From NCBI GenBank assembly GCA_022496805.1, contig CM040093.1, forward strand, positions 1,552,501 to 1,616,500: a stretch of DNA of 64,000 nucleotides, given 5' to 3'. A program made the translations under genes and the position numbers. Of the stretch, positions 44,872-54,878 are shown piece after piece (the first letter of the stretch is position 1; each line of letters starts with the position of its first letter). The notes beneath the pieces were generated by a model. The model made no database searches. It worked only from the letters and a program-made list of their open reading frames with translations, and was not told the origin of the DNA. The DNA is from Pohlia nutans (lineage: Eukaryota > Streptophyta > Bryopsida > Bryales > Mniaceae).

Positions 44872-47366
44872 CTAGTCGAGTGAGGGTGAGCCCTCAGTCG
44901 ACTTTGGGTCTTTAGTGGAAGTCGTTTTTTCCAACTCATCTTGGAGTTGACGAACTTCCTACATCATTTGATCACGTAGTAGTTCCTGGGTAGTCCAGTC
45001 AGTCGTCTCTGCGGTTTCGTCAGGAGTCGACTGCTCTGGAGTTGACTGGCTTCGGGTAATCGCCGCGACCGTCAGAACGCCAACCGTAGTGTTCGGTAGT
45101 TCTTCGATGATGACAGAAGACGGTTTGGGCTTGTTCTCCATCTGCTGACTATGGTATTTGACCACCTTCGGATCCTTGAGCATGGGACACATGTGTGTCG
45201 GATGGTCCAGGGTTTTGCAAAGAGAACATGGGAATATGCGCCGCGGTGTGCCATCTCAGGGCGGTCGACCCCTCGATTCGGATGTAGTCGATACTGGTGT
45301 GGCTGCTGCTACCGGGACTGTCGCGTTTGCCGCTGCACTCCTTTTGCCAATCTCGCTCTCCGGGTTGAGCCAGCAATCGCGTTCGGTATGGCCGGTCTTC
45401 TTGCATCGGTTGCAAAATACCCTCTTGGTGTTCTCGGCTCGATCGGTAGTAATGGTCGAGTCGGGTTCCTTGGGTAGTCCACTTTCTGCTAGCTTGGCCG
45501 ACTTTTTGGCCTGAGCTAGTGTCGATCTGGGTAGTCCGACTGTGGCTACCTGCAAATACTTCAACAAATCAGCTCGGAAATTGCTTAGTAGAAAATTATC
45601 AGCCGGATGGACCTCAAATTGGCTGGCGAGTTTCATCATCCGCTCGTAGTAGTCGTCAACCGACTCCTTCGCGTCCTGTTTTAGACTTCGGAAACGTAGG
45701 TACGCCTGGTCGTCATTGTCGATCTCTTGGTATCGATGTTTGAAGGCATCGACTACGGCATGTAGGTCCTGGTGTGGGTAAGACGCTTGCTGGGTAGTAA
45801 ACCAGTTGTAGTTACTGGCATCGACTAACAAGTTCCCAAACAATGCAATAGTAATAGCCTCATCTCTTTCACCATTCAAAGTAAGTGCATTGAGAAATCG
45901 ATTTACATGAGTTATGGCACACTTACCTTCCTTGTAGGTGGGCATGACTACCGGTTTACGAGCAGTTGTGCGGAATGGGACTGCTGCCGCTGGGTAAGAA
46001 GGTTGAGGTGGGATCTGTACTGCAGGTACCGAGTATGCTATCGACCGAGGGTTGTACATTGCGCACTGCTCAGTGTAGTGACCGTAGGAACCACAAGATG
46101 CACACAGGGGTAGTGCGGGTCGGTACTCGTTGACGATCGGTAGGATCGGAGGCTGGGGAACTACCGGTCGACTGTAAGTGGTCTGTGGTAAAGGCCTGGT
46201 GTAGGCCTGTGAAAACGATGGTTGGGTATTGGTCTGGTTAATGGGGATGCCTAGTGCGGGCTGGTTTTGGTAACTAGGTGGAAGACTAGTTCTGGGTGTC
46301 GACACTCAAGGGGTTGTAGTTTGGGCTACTCCCGAATGTTCTAGGTTCAGAATATTTGGCTCATGAGTGTGAGTACGAATAGTCGGTAGTGTGGGTCGAG
46401 ATACTACCGGGTCGCCTCTTTGGTTAGAGTTAAAGATTTCTCTGATCCTCGCGACTAGGTCAGTCTCAAAGTCTTCTGGGCCAGTCGGGTACTGGTTTTC
46501 GTTTACAGGTGTCCCTGGTCGACTATTCATTTGACCAGGAGAACTGGGTTCCTGGTGAAATGTAGTCAACTGGTCCTGCCGACCTGGCTGAGATTCCAAG
46601 TAGACTTGCTCTGGAGCCGGGTCATGGTTTGATAAGAGACATGCAAGGCGGGAGTCTAATTCTTCCCGACTACGACGTAATTGGTTGATCTCTATCTGTC
46701 GTTGATGATAAATGATAGGAGGGCCGGTACTGTACCTTACTAGTCTGTGATTTGCACTGGAAGGTCGTTCCGGTACGTCGAGTGGGTCTTCTTGAACTCG
46801 ACGTGGAGAAGGCGGGTTGGACATCGCCTGTAACGCCACAGTTGGGCAGGTGTATTGATGAGCCGTGCTATACATAGTGGGTAGTATAGCCAGGGGTCGG
46901 GTCGGGAGAGTCGCGATTCCTCGTCCCATGGGTACGGAAGTCTCGTGAAAAATGGCACCTTCTGGGTTATCCATCATTCCTTGTGTGAATTTCATGTAGT
47001 GTTGTAGTGATGGGTCGGTAGAGGTCGATGGTGCGACTTGCCGCCTCATGTCGTATGTCGGTCGGGTGTCCATTGCCGAGGTAGCATCTCGTACTACTGC
47101 TGGTGGACTCATCTCTGATTGCAAATTTTGCCATTCTCTATAAAAAAAAGGGGGTTAGTGAGCTGGTCGGTGGTCAGTTCTAGTGGCAAGGGTGAGCCGG
47201 TGGCACGTGTACGCGGTCCTGTCATAGTGGTGGCGTGAAAGTTTTCAGATCTAGATCTGAATCTGGATCTTGATCTGGCTGGTAGGGGTCGGGCTGTGAG
47301 ATCTGCTTGGCTAGCCTTTTGTGTGGGTTCAGTTGGTTGCACTTTGACACCGTAAACCTCTTCCAT
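44872..47366 (-). pseudogene. Ty3 element C gag, broken
   Basis: The minus-strand reading starts MEEVYGVKVQ at 47366. It shifts frame at a T-run near 47150, continues from 47124 to 44872, and is broken by in-frame stops at 46306, 45256 and 44959. It has the same plan as the gag of A and B: a knuckle CASCGSYGHYTEQC, the capsid domain (GKCAITHVNRFLNALTLN to SVDDYYERMMKLASQF), then CNRCKKTGHTERDC and CSLCKTLDHPTHMC. Each stop is explained by a C-to-T change in CGA or CAG. It is more diverged from A and B than they are from each other, so C is a separate lineage. Confidence 0.75.
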
Positions 47367-47612
47367 AGACTGCTTTTACAGATTCCTGGTCAGAAGCATT
47401 ATCGACTGGTCACTACACTGGCCGACTGTCACACACAATGATCTCCGAGGCGTTTTTGGAATAGCCGTGCTCTGTAGCTTGCTTAGAACCGCAATTTTTT
47501 GTGTAGGAAGCAGATGATTGCTGTTTTCCAGGGACGTATAGCACCTAGCGATAGCCGTCAGGACGGACTACTGACTAGACTTACAGGAAGGCTGGTTTCT
47601 GAGCTGAACTTT

Positions 47613-47626
47613 GCATGGTCGCCAAA
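47613..47626 (-). other. Primer-binding site of Ty3 element C
   Basis: Read on the minus strand, TTTGGCGACCATGC directly follows the LTR end TTAACA; the first 12 bases are the same as in A and B. Confidence 0.7.
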
Positions 47627-47955
47627 TGTTAAGGGGGTTTTTCTAGGAACCGATCTTAACTAATGAGACTACTTCTCGCAATAACACTCGACTTTAGACT
47701 AGTAAATGGAGATTGAGAGGAGTAGTAAGAGAGTTTCAATGAAGAAGAATGTCCTGTTGACTAGAAATAACAACAGTATACCTGCAAGTCGACTCCTGCA
47801 TAACTCACAGACTGCTGCAACTAGCCAGGATTCAAACACAATAAGCAATACAAGAGCAGGAAATAACACTCCTACCACAGTAGTCTAGCATACTAGAACA
47901 CACACGAAGGTATAAGACAAGAAGGAAGTACAATTGAGGCTGCCAGTAAAGAAGA
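47627..47955 (-). repeat. LTR of element C, inner part
   Basis: Ends TTAACA on the minus strand next to the primer site. It is interrupted by copy B; the other part is 51280-51496. Confidence 0.65.
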
Positions 47956-48394
47956 TGTTAACGGTAACTTAGTAATATCCGGTAGCCTACCGATTTGGAT
48001 ATTTTACTACCCCGGTAAAATTCCAAGTTACCACAGGAAGTAGATCTAGAAAAACACTTTTTTACCGATCTGACCTAACGGTCAGATCCGGGTGTACAAA
48101 TGTATATAAGCAATGAAGCCAAACTCATTGGCATGGTCCATTTTTCAGGATATATGTTTGTGTTATACTTCTTCTTCCTACTCGATTAGTTCACTTACCG
48201 AGTGTATTCCTTCCGGGTATTTGTATTTGATGATTCCAGTTTTTACTATACTGAATTGAGGAACTACCGACTGAGTTCCGGTTATCTTATTATTTGTCCA
48301 TCGACTTAGAACTGTTGTTCTTGTATTCAGGATCTGTTTCTTCATTGTTTCCGGTAGCGATTACCGAGCAGACGATTAGTAAAGGTAACTACCA
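47956..48394 (+). repeat. Element B 5' LTR
   Basis: 439 bp from TGTTAACGG to AACTACCA; the same as 50836-51274 except one C/T difference near 48320/51200. Confidence 0.9.
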
Positions 48395-48559
48395 TTTGGC
48401 GACCATCTAGTGTTTCGAATTCTAGAATCTTTTGTTTTTCTAGTTACATCAACAAATCTTGTTACATATCGTTTTGCCAAGACCGCGCGAGACAATCCGG
48501 AAGAGCGAGTACCGAACCAAGTACTATAACCCAAGTCACTGGAAGAGCTATCCTGTTTC

Positions 48560-50776
48560 ATGGCTCATCAACACACTCGCGCGGCAAGCTCACTACCAGG
48601 CACCGATCCGGTCCTATACACAAGAGTCCCAGCACACCTTCACCACGACGAATACGAGCAGACATCCACTCCAATCCTACCTCACAACCGATTACCAGCA
48701 CCTGTCACCTATCCGCAACAACAACAACCACATCAGGTACATTACCACCCTACTATGAATTTTTGTTCATTTTGTAGCAAATCCAACTATCATACCCGGG
48801 CATGTCCCCATTACTATCCACAACACCGACGGATCGTGGCGCCCGGAGTACCGACCCAAGTCTATCAACCTTACCAAGAATGGGAGGAGATACCACAGCA
48901 ACTATGCCATCACCCGGCCCCTACAGCCAGGAAAGCCGTTCCGTATCCCGAATATAAGACAGGTAAGTGCCCAGAAACCCACTGTCGGAAATTTAGAGCA
49001 GCTTTATTGCTGAACGGTGAGAATCAAACGCTCGATCAACTTGAATTGTTCGCTAATTCTCTAACCGACAAGGAATCCAATTGGTTTGCGTATCACAGGA
49101 AACTACACCCGGCTATCACTCTCCACGAAGTTTTCACCGCATTCAAACGACGTTACCGAACCATCAAAACCGATGGTCAGACCTACATTCAGTTCCGAAC
49201 CCTCATTCAGCTACCAAATGAATCCGTCGATGACTATGCCGAACGTTTGCAACAACTAGCAGAACACCTAACAGTTCCTCCTGACGATATGTTTATGTTG
49301 AGTAACTTCCGTGCAGGATTGCTAGAATACCTCCAAGTTGCCACGGTCGGTTTAAACCGCCCGACGTTTTTGGAAGCGGTAAATGCGGCTCGAACAGCGG
49401 AAGAAGGACTTCCGAGGTCAGCACGATACAACCACCCTACACTCAGTACCAAAGACCACCCCCGGCGAAAAATGACGTGTTCCGGTTGTAGACGAACGGG
49501 ACACGACTGGGAAACATGCTTTCGAAACCCAGGTAGCAAGCACGGAAAGAGAACCGACGCGGCAACAGTCCTTCCGATCCAACCACAACCCCCGCATAAC
49601 CAGGTAAGCAACAACAAACCAGGCCATTTTTTCCTCAACACACCAATCCAGAGGTATCCATGCAACATTTGTGGATCAATGGAACATCCAGGGCATAAAT
49701 GCCCATTACTACTTGATGACGACGTGAAGAAAGCAATTCAGAAGAAACTACCACAACCAACAGTATCCTCGGTAGACATTACCGCGGTACACACTATCGA
49801 TACATCCCATATACTGCCTCGGACAACCGGAGATAACGATCAACACTCACACCCAGAGGAAATGAGCAACAACCTTACCACCATCGACCTATGCGACAAC
49901 ATTCTGCAACAAATCGACTCGCTAACTATCCAGGTATCCCTAAAAAACCTGATGTCCATTGCTCCTGTTATTTCCGAGCACGTCCAACGCCACCTCTCCA
50001 AAAAAGGAGAATTACCGCTACCGGTCCTCGACGACACACCCATTGATGTTCACTCGGTGGTCGCTATTGAGCGACACATACCCGTTATCCCGGTAAATAT
50101 CAGGAACCAAGAGATTCACGAAGTACTTCTAGATGGCGGGTCCGGAGTCAATGTCATCACGGAAGCAGAACGTTGTCGACTCGGCCTACCGGAACCGACA
50201 CCAGCTCACTTCAAATTACGAATGGCAGATAGCTCCCTGGTACAACCGACAGGACTTCTCCACGACGTAACAATCTCTATATACGGTATTACCTACACCA
50301 TAATCCTTACAGTCATTTCAAGTAAAGACGTGAATTCTGCATATACATTACTTCTCGGTAGACCTTGGCTCCGAGCTGCTCGAGTCATTCACAACTGGGC
50401 CAACGATCATATCCAAATCATGGGAAATGGAAAAATGCACACCATCCACATCAACCGACAGGTAGGGTTGGAAGCAAATTCCCAGGCCACACTGGTTTGT
50501 TACAACCACGTGGAAGACATTACCAAGGGTGGAGAATCAATCCTGGGGAAGGCCGAAGAAGTCACAGTAATCCGAACTTCCGAACCACCAGATACACACT
50601 TCTACCCGGTACCAACTACCGGACATCGTACCTTGATTTCCCCATCGGTAAGTCCACTTCTCGAAAAAAATATGTCGGTAACCGAAGTATCAAACTGGAC
50701 AAATGAAGCCCTAGAAAAAAAATCCCAGGCTGATGTTCACATCAGAAACTCCTACCACAGTAGTCTAGCATACTAG
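48560..50776 (+). CDS. Ty3 gag-protease polyprotein (738 aa)
   Basis: The ATG at 48560 starts an intact frame. Order: a knuckle-like CSFCSKSNYHTRAC (about residue 72), capsid domain (KCPETHCRKFRAALLLNGE to SVDDYAERLQQLAEHL, about 135-250), knuckles CSGCRRTGHDWETC (about 308) and CNICGSMEHPGHKC (about 370), then a retropepsin-like domain with EVLLDGGSGVNVITEAERC (about 523) and TLLLGRPWLRAARVIHNWA (about 596). A CCHC motif upstream of the capsid is unusual. The last nine codons, including the stop, are encoded by the duplicated flank at 50748 onward, so the natural C-terminus is missing. The active site has DGG in place of the commoner DSG/DTG, as seen in many plant Ty3 elements. Confidence 0.85.
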   Translation: MAHQHTRAASSLPGTDPVLYTRVPAHLHHDEYEQTSTPILPHNRLPAPVTYPQQQQPHQVHYHPTMNFCSFCSKSNYHTRACPHYYPQHRRIVAPGVPTQVYQPYQEWEEIPQQLCHHPAPTARKAVPYPEYKTGKCPETHCRKFRAALLLNGENQTLDQLELFANSLTDKESNWFAYHRKLHPAITLHEVFTAFKRRYRTIKTDGQTYIQFRTLIQLPNESVDDYAERLQQLAEHLTVPPDDMFMLSNFRAGLLEYLQVATVGLNRPTFLEAVNAARTAEEGLPRSARYNHPTLSTKDHPRRKMTCSGCRRTGHDWETCFRNPGSKHGKRTDAATVLPIQPQPPHNQVSNNKPGHFFLNTPIQRYPCNICGSMEHPGHKCPLLLDDDVKKAIQKKLPQPTVSSVDITAVHTIDTSHILPRTTGDNDQHSHPEEMSNNLTTIDLCDNILQQIDSLTIQVSLKNLMSIAPVISEHVQRHLSKKGELPLPVLDDTPIDVHSVVAIERHIPVIPVNIRNQEIHEVLLDGGSGVNVITEAERCRLGLPEPTPAHFKLRMADSSLVQPTGLLHDVTISIYGITYTIILTVISSKDVNSAYTLLLGRPWLRAARVIHNWANDHIQIMGNGKMHTIHINRQVGLEANSQATLVCYNHVEDITKGGESILGKAEEVTVIRTSEPPDTHFYPVPTTGHRTLISPSVSPLLEKNMSVTEVSNWTNEALEKKSQADVHIRNSYHSSLAY

Positions 50777-50835
50777 AACACACACGAAGGTATAAGACAA
50801 GAAGGAAGTACAATTGAGGCTGCCAGTAAAGAAGA
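50748..50835 (+). repeat. Duplicated left flank of element B
   Basis: 88 bp that appear identical to 47868-47955, including the GAAGA target, placed immediately before the 3' LTR. It belongs to the host LTR of element C, not to element B. Confidence 0.85.
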
Positions 50836-51274
50836 TGTTAACGGTAACTTAGTAATATCCGGTAGCCTACCGATTTGGATATTTTACTACCCCGGTAAAA
50901 TTCCAAGTTACCACAGGAAGTAGATCTAGAAAAACACTTTTTTACCGATCTGACCTAACGGTCAGATCCGGGTGTACAAATGTATATAAGCAATGAAGCC
51001 AAACTCATTGGCATGGTCCATTTTTCAGGATATATGTTTGTGTTATACTTCTTCTTCCTACTCGATTAGTTCACTTACCGAGTGTATTCCTTCCGGGTAT
51101 TTGTATTTGATGATTCCAGTTTTTACTATACTGAATTGAGGAACTACCGACTGAGTTCCGGTTATCTTATTATTTGTCCATCGACTTAGAACTGTTGTTC
51201 CTGTATTCAGGATCTGTTTCTTCATTGTTTCCGGTAGCGATTACCGAGCAGACGATTAGTAAAGGTAACTACCA
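50836..51274 (+). repeat. Element B 3' LTR
   Basis: 439 bp; ends AACTACCA, followed by the duplicated GAAGA. Confidence 0.9.
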
Positions 51275-51279
51275 GAAGA

Positions 51280-51496
51280 TGTACAAAATGTATAGCAACA
51301 ACTCTCTCAAAGAGAGGGAAAGTACATATAGGAGACTGGTCTGACAGTAGTGTCAGACCTGGTCGACCGGGTTAGTCGGGTCGACCAGCCTGTACCAGCC
51401 TGTACTACTGGGTATCACCTGCCGGGTCTATTCCTGCCGGGTATAGACTAGCCTACTCTTAGCCTAAGGGAATATCCAACGAATATTCGGTTAACA
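51280..51496 (-). repeat. LTR of element C, outer part
   Basis: Starts TGTTAACCG on the minus strand at 51496 and is cut by element B at its left side. Confidence 0.6.
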
Positions 51497-54477
51497 GGTA
51501 CATCGGCAATGAGAAGATCAATAGCAGCACGTGTATTTGAAGTTACTGGCAAGCCCTCAAACATCTTTGTACGACCTTGTCCAACCTATACACCATCAAA
51601 TTTAATATTAGATATAACTCATTCATTAAAAAATCATCAACAAAATGCCAACACGTTGCCTAAACATAAATGAATACTCACCTTAGATATGAAATCGAAG
51701 GCCTACTTGTGTTCGGGACGCTTAGAGCCATCACGAAGTAGTTCAACATTCAATTTTGTAATTGAATCATTCAAAATCGATACCTCAATGTCATCATCGT
51801 CTAAAGGTTCTTTCATTTGAGCCTTGCCAACAAAAATAGATTTTTGAGTAGCATTGATAATGCGTGAAGCAAGAGTTGAATAATCTTGATCTCTTGGAAG
51901 CTTCTCAATGTAGGGAGGTGATTTAAGAGAACTCGTACATGTAGAGGAAGGAAACTTTCGAGTATCTGAAGGTACAGATTTCGATGCTTTCTTTGTTGCC
52001 CTCTCAACTTTAGCCGATTCCTTTGCCTTGACCTTCTCACCCATAAAAGCCTCCTTTAATGCCACACGCTGCGATTTCTTTGCCTCTTTGGCTGTCAATG
52101 GAACATCTTTAGAAGCTAAAGCAGATGGTGGTTTTTCAACAGCTTGAACATCTTCATCTGAATCATCAAGAAGTACTCGAGCAACATCTTCTTCAGAAGA
52201 TGTATTGTTGATTGAAGTAAAGAGAGAATCTTCCTCAGCTGGAATAAACTGGCCACCACACTCCAAGTACCATGCCCCACTTTGCAGATGAGGAAGACTA
52301 AATTTCTTCAATTGTGCGGGGGTGTAGATACAACTCTCAAAATTCTTATTAATCCAAGAATCGAAATTTTTTGGCATGTCCCTTTTTTGAATTGCCTTTA
52401 GTGGGAGCAAATGCCTCTTGAAATACCTACATATTTTGTTGAACTGAGTCAATGCATTGAATAAGTGTCAAAACAAAACATGCAATCAATTGAAATTAAT
52501 TCAATGAATTAATCTACATGAGTTTGAATACCTGTAAAGGAGCCGTTTCATAGCCAACTCACTCCCCTCATAGGTCAAAAATACTGTCAATTTGAGAAAT
52601 CCTTTTTGTCCAATGAAAAATGGCTTATAAGCTTTGTCCTAAAGAAGAATTCTCCATTTCTCTAGATAATCTTCCAATGAATCTGGCTCTTCCTCTCCAG
52701 TCGTGACAATAGTAATATTGTTACCCTCAACAATTGAATTGAATTCTTTCATCACCATTTCCTCCAACTGAACACTCAAACAAAATAGCATTATAACTTT
52801 ATTGAATAAATGAAAAGATAATATAAAGCCAAAAACCATGTAAGTATAACAACACAGTGAAATGAAGTGAATACTTACACCAGCATAGAACGAAGCCCGA
52901 TTCAACCACGGTAAAAGAGAAATGGGTGCAACCGGTGCCTTTGGAAACTTTATGGCTAACTTGTTCATGGTACTGGAATTCCACCAACGTAGCCATCGCA
53001 CCTTATATGCAGGTTCAAGCTCTGCTGTTGCAATGCTTTGGAGCTTGTCCAAATGCATTTCTGGTTTTGAATAAACGTTGTAATGCGCTTGCACCTACCG
53101 TAGGCAGTTCCAAAGTTTAAGTCAATTTTATTTTAAATTTTTTTCAAAGTTCTACTTATCAATCACAAAAATGAGTGAAAATAAAATCTGTTCAAGAAAT
53201 CCTGGTGTGAGCGCAGGATCTGCAACAGCGGACCATTTCTCGAACTTCTTTACAAGTCCCTTAGTGGTACTCATAGCAGCATTGTGCATCATTTCAGATA
53301 GCGCTTTAGAACTCCTCTCTTCCAATGGCGTATTTTCTTTGTAAATCCGAGCTGCCTCGTCTCATGCGGCACTAATTTCCCTCTACATAGAAAATCAGAT
53401 CATCAACTGCTACTATATCATAATAACAAATGTAAAAGAGAAATCATCACTGAATGAAGATATCTCACCTTAAATAGAAAAGTCATAAAAACATCAGCAA
53501 TCAGAGGAAACCAAAATGATTTTGTCCTCTTCTTACATCGAGCATAGCTCTCCGGAGATATTAGTGTCCGATAGCTTTCTAGTGGAAGCTGCCCATAGTA
53601 GCTAATGCGATGAAGAGTATGGACAAGATTTGTCTTGACGTGAATTTTCAACAGAGCTGCAAATACAAACCGAAAAGAAATTAAAATCTTTCAAAGTCCA
53701 TATTAGCCAAATGAATGGATAGTCAAAACCAAATAGACTTACTCATTAGTACTTTGCATGGCATCCAAAAGGAGGCCTGCACTCTCCTTTGGATCAAGGC
53801 AAATGGAATCCACTGAGTAATGCCATGAAGGTTCATCACCATGCTTCGCACCAATGACATTCATCCAAGCCTGCAGTCTGTGATTCCCATCCCAAACGAA
53901 AAACATTTTGTTTGAAAACATAGCTAGATCAGGGTCAAATAAAAGGAGACGTTCGAATTTCTCATTTTCGGCAATCCATAAAGGATCCCAAGTAGCCTTC
54001 TCCACTTCTGATACTTCAAGCACAGTTCCTATTGCATTGAACATGGATACATAAAACACCCTATCTGCTTCGCGATATCCATGTAGGAAGTCAGCCTCCA
54101 ACTTCTCAATATCTGTTTTTTAGACTTGGCCGTACAAAAAGCATCTTAGTCATCCGACACAAAGGAATTTTCATGCGAGATTTCTCAAATGGGAAGATGC
54201 GCAATGAGTTTATCAACGCCGTAAAATTATAATTCTACTTTGAACGAATGTCATCTTCCGCTACTTCAATAGACACTGGAGTATCAGCAATATCAGTCTC
54301 CAATGCCTCCAAGCTCTCAGGAGCCTCCGTCTCCATCATTGAAACATCTCCTGCCATCAAATCCTTTAAGGACATAAAAGCATGGAAATTAGAACCCAAT
54401 CTAGCACCAAATGCTGTCAGTTTACCGCCATTAAAGACACATACAAGAGTATCAACCCTTCCTTTGAGAGCAGGCAT
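51497..54477 (-). pseudogene. R1: ParB-like (DGNHR) multi-exon gene, decayed and truncated
   Basis: Minus strand. The first exon starts at the ATG at 54477 (MPALKGRVDTLVCVF). The clearest exon is 54112-53743, with TWDPLWIAENEKF then MFFVWDGNHRLQAWMNVIG, a standard ParB/sulfiredoxin-fold signature with an intact DGNHR. Further exons are about 53660-53470, 53390-53210 (SSKALSEMMHNAAMSTTKG), 53097-52875, 52777-52550, 52432-51670 (lysine-rich tail) and 51595-51497, the last cut by the LTR of element C. In-frame stops at 54235, 53362, 52639 and 51703 sit inside otherwise coding-like sequence, and at least the last three fit CAG/CGA changed to TAG/TGA. One exon junction does not keep phase. It is probably a dead relative of the ParB-like gene in the giant element, or a dead host gene. 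Exon limits are approximate. Confidence 0.6.
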
Positions 54478-54878
54478 GCTCAATCAATATTGCAATATAA
54501 AATCAAATTTCTCCAGCTAGGGGAGGTCTCTTCCACTTTTGACAGCTTCTCCAGTGGTTCCTCGTTACCGAGAGAGAGTTTTGTGCCTTCCTAGAATCAT
54601 GGTGTAGTGTATCAATAAATCGAAGAACTGATTATAGTCTCCATCTAGGAAGGGCCCCCAAGATTTCCCTGGGCTTTTGAAGAAGTTCCTCGTCACCAAG
54701 AGAGACTTGTTCCCCTCCCCCAAATTATTTTCAAACACAAGTTTTAATTCACAAACAATTGCTTGTACATGCCTAGACCAATTCGAGTGTACATTATTTT
54801 CACCATGCCTCATGAATTAAATTAAAAACTAAAAAAAATATATATATAATTTTGAGAAATGAACACCCTAGGAGAGGA

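Larger units (their letters stand above)
47956..51274 (+). mobile_element. Ty3/gypsy element B (gag-protease only)
   Basis: Two 439-bp LTRs (47956-48394, 50836-51274) differ by one base seen. A 5-bp duplication GAAGA lies at 47951-47955 and 51275-51279. The primer site starts at 48395, and gag-protease follows in one frame. Reverse transcriptase and integrase are missing and no polypurine tract precedes the second LTR. Instead, an 88-bp copy of the left flank (47868-47955) precedes the 3' LTR at 50748-50835. The internal 3' part was therefore lost by recombination or by a mis-assembly. Confidence 0.85.
44843..51496 (-). mobile_element. Ty3/gypsy element C, truncated by nesting
   Basis: Minus-strand element whose LTR starts TGTTAAC at 51496. 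The LTR is split by copy B, resumes at 47955 and ends TTAACA at 47627, about 546 bp in total. A primer site (47613-47626) and gag follow to 44872, where element A begins. Its insertion at 51497 cuts an exon of gene R1. The remaining internal part and second LTR must lie beyond the left edge of the window. Confidence 0.7.

Noticed and set aside
6852..53364. Stop codons repaired by U-to-C RNA editing, as in hornwort or fern organelles
   Set aside because: The pattern fits formally, but the loci are nuclear transposons with spliceosomal introns, where such editing is not known; simple decay is the simpler explanation.
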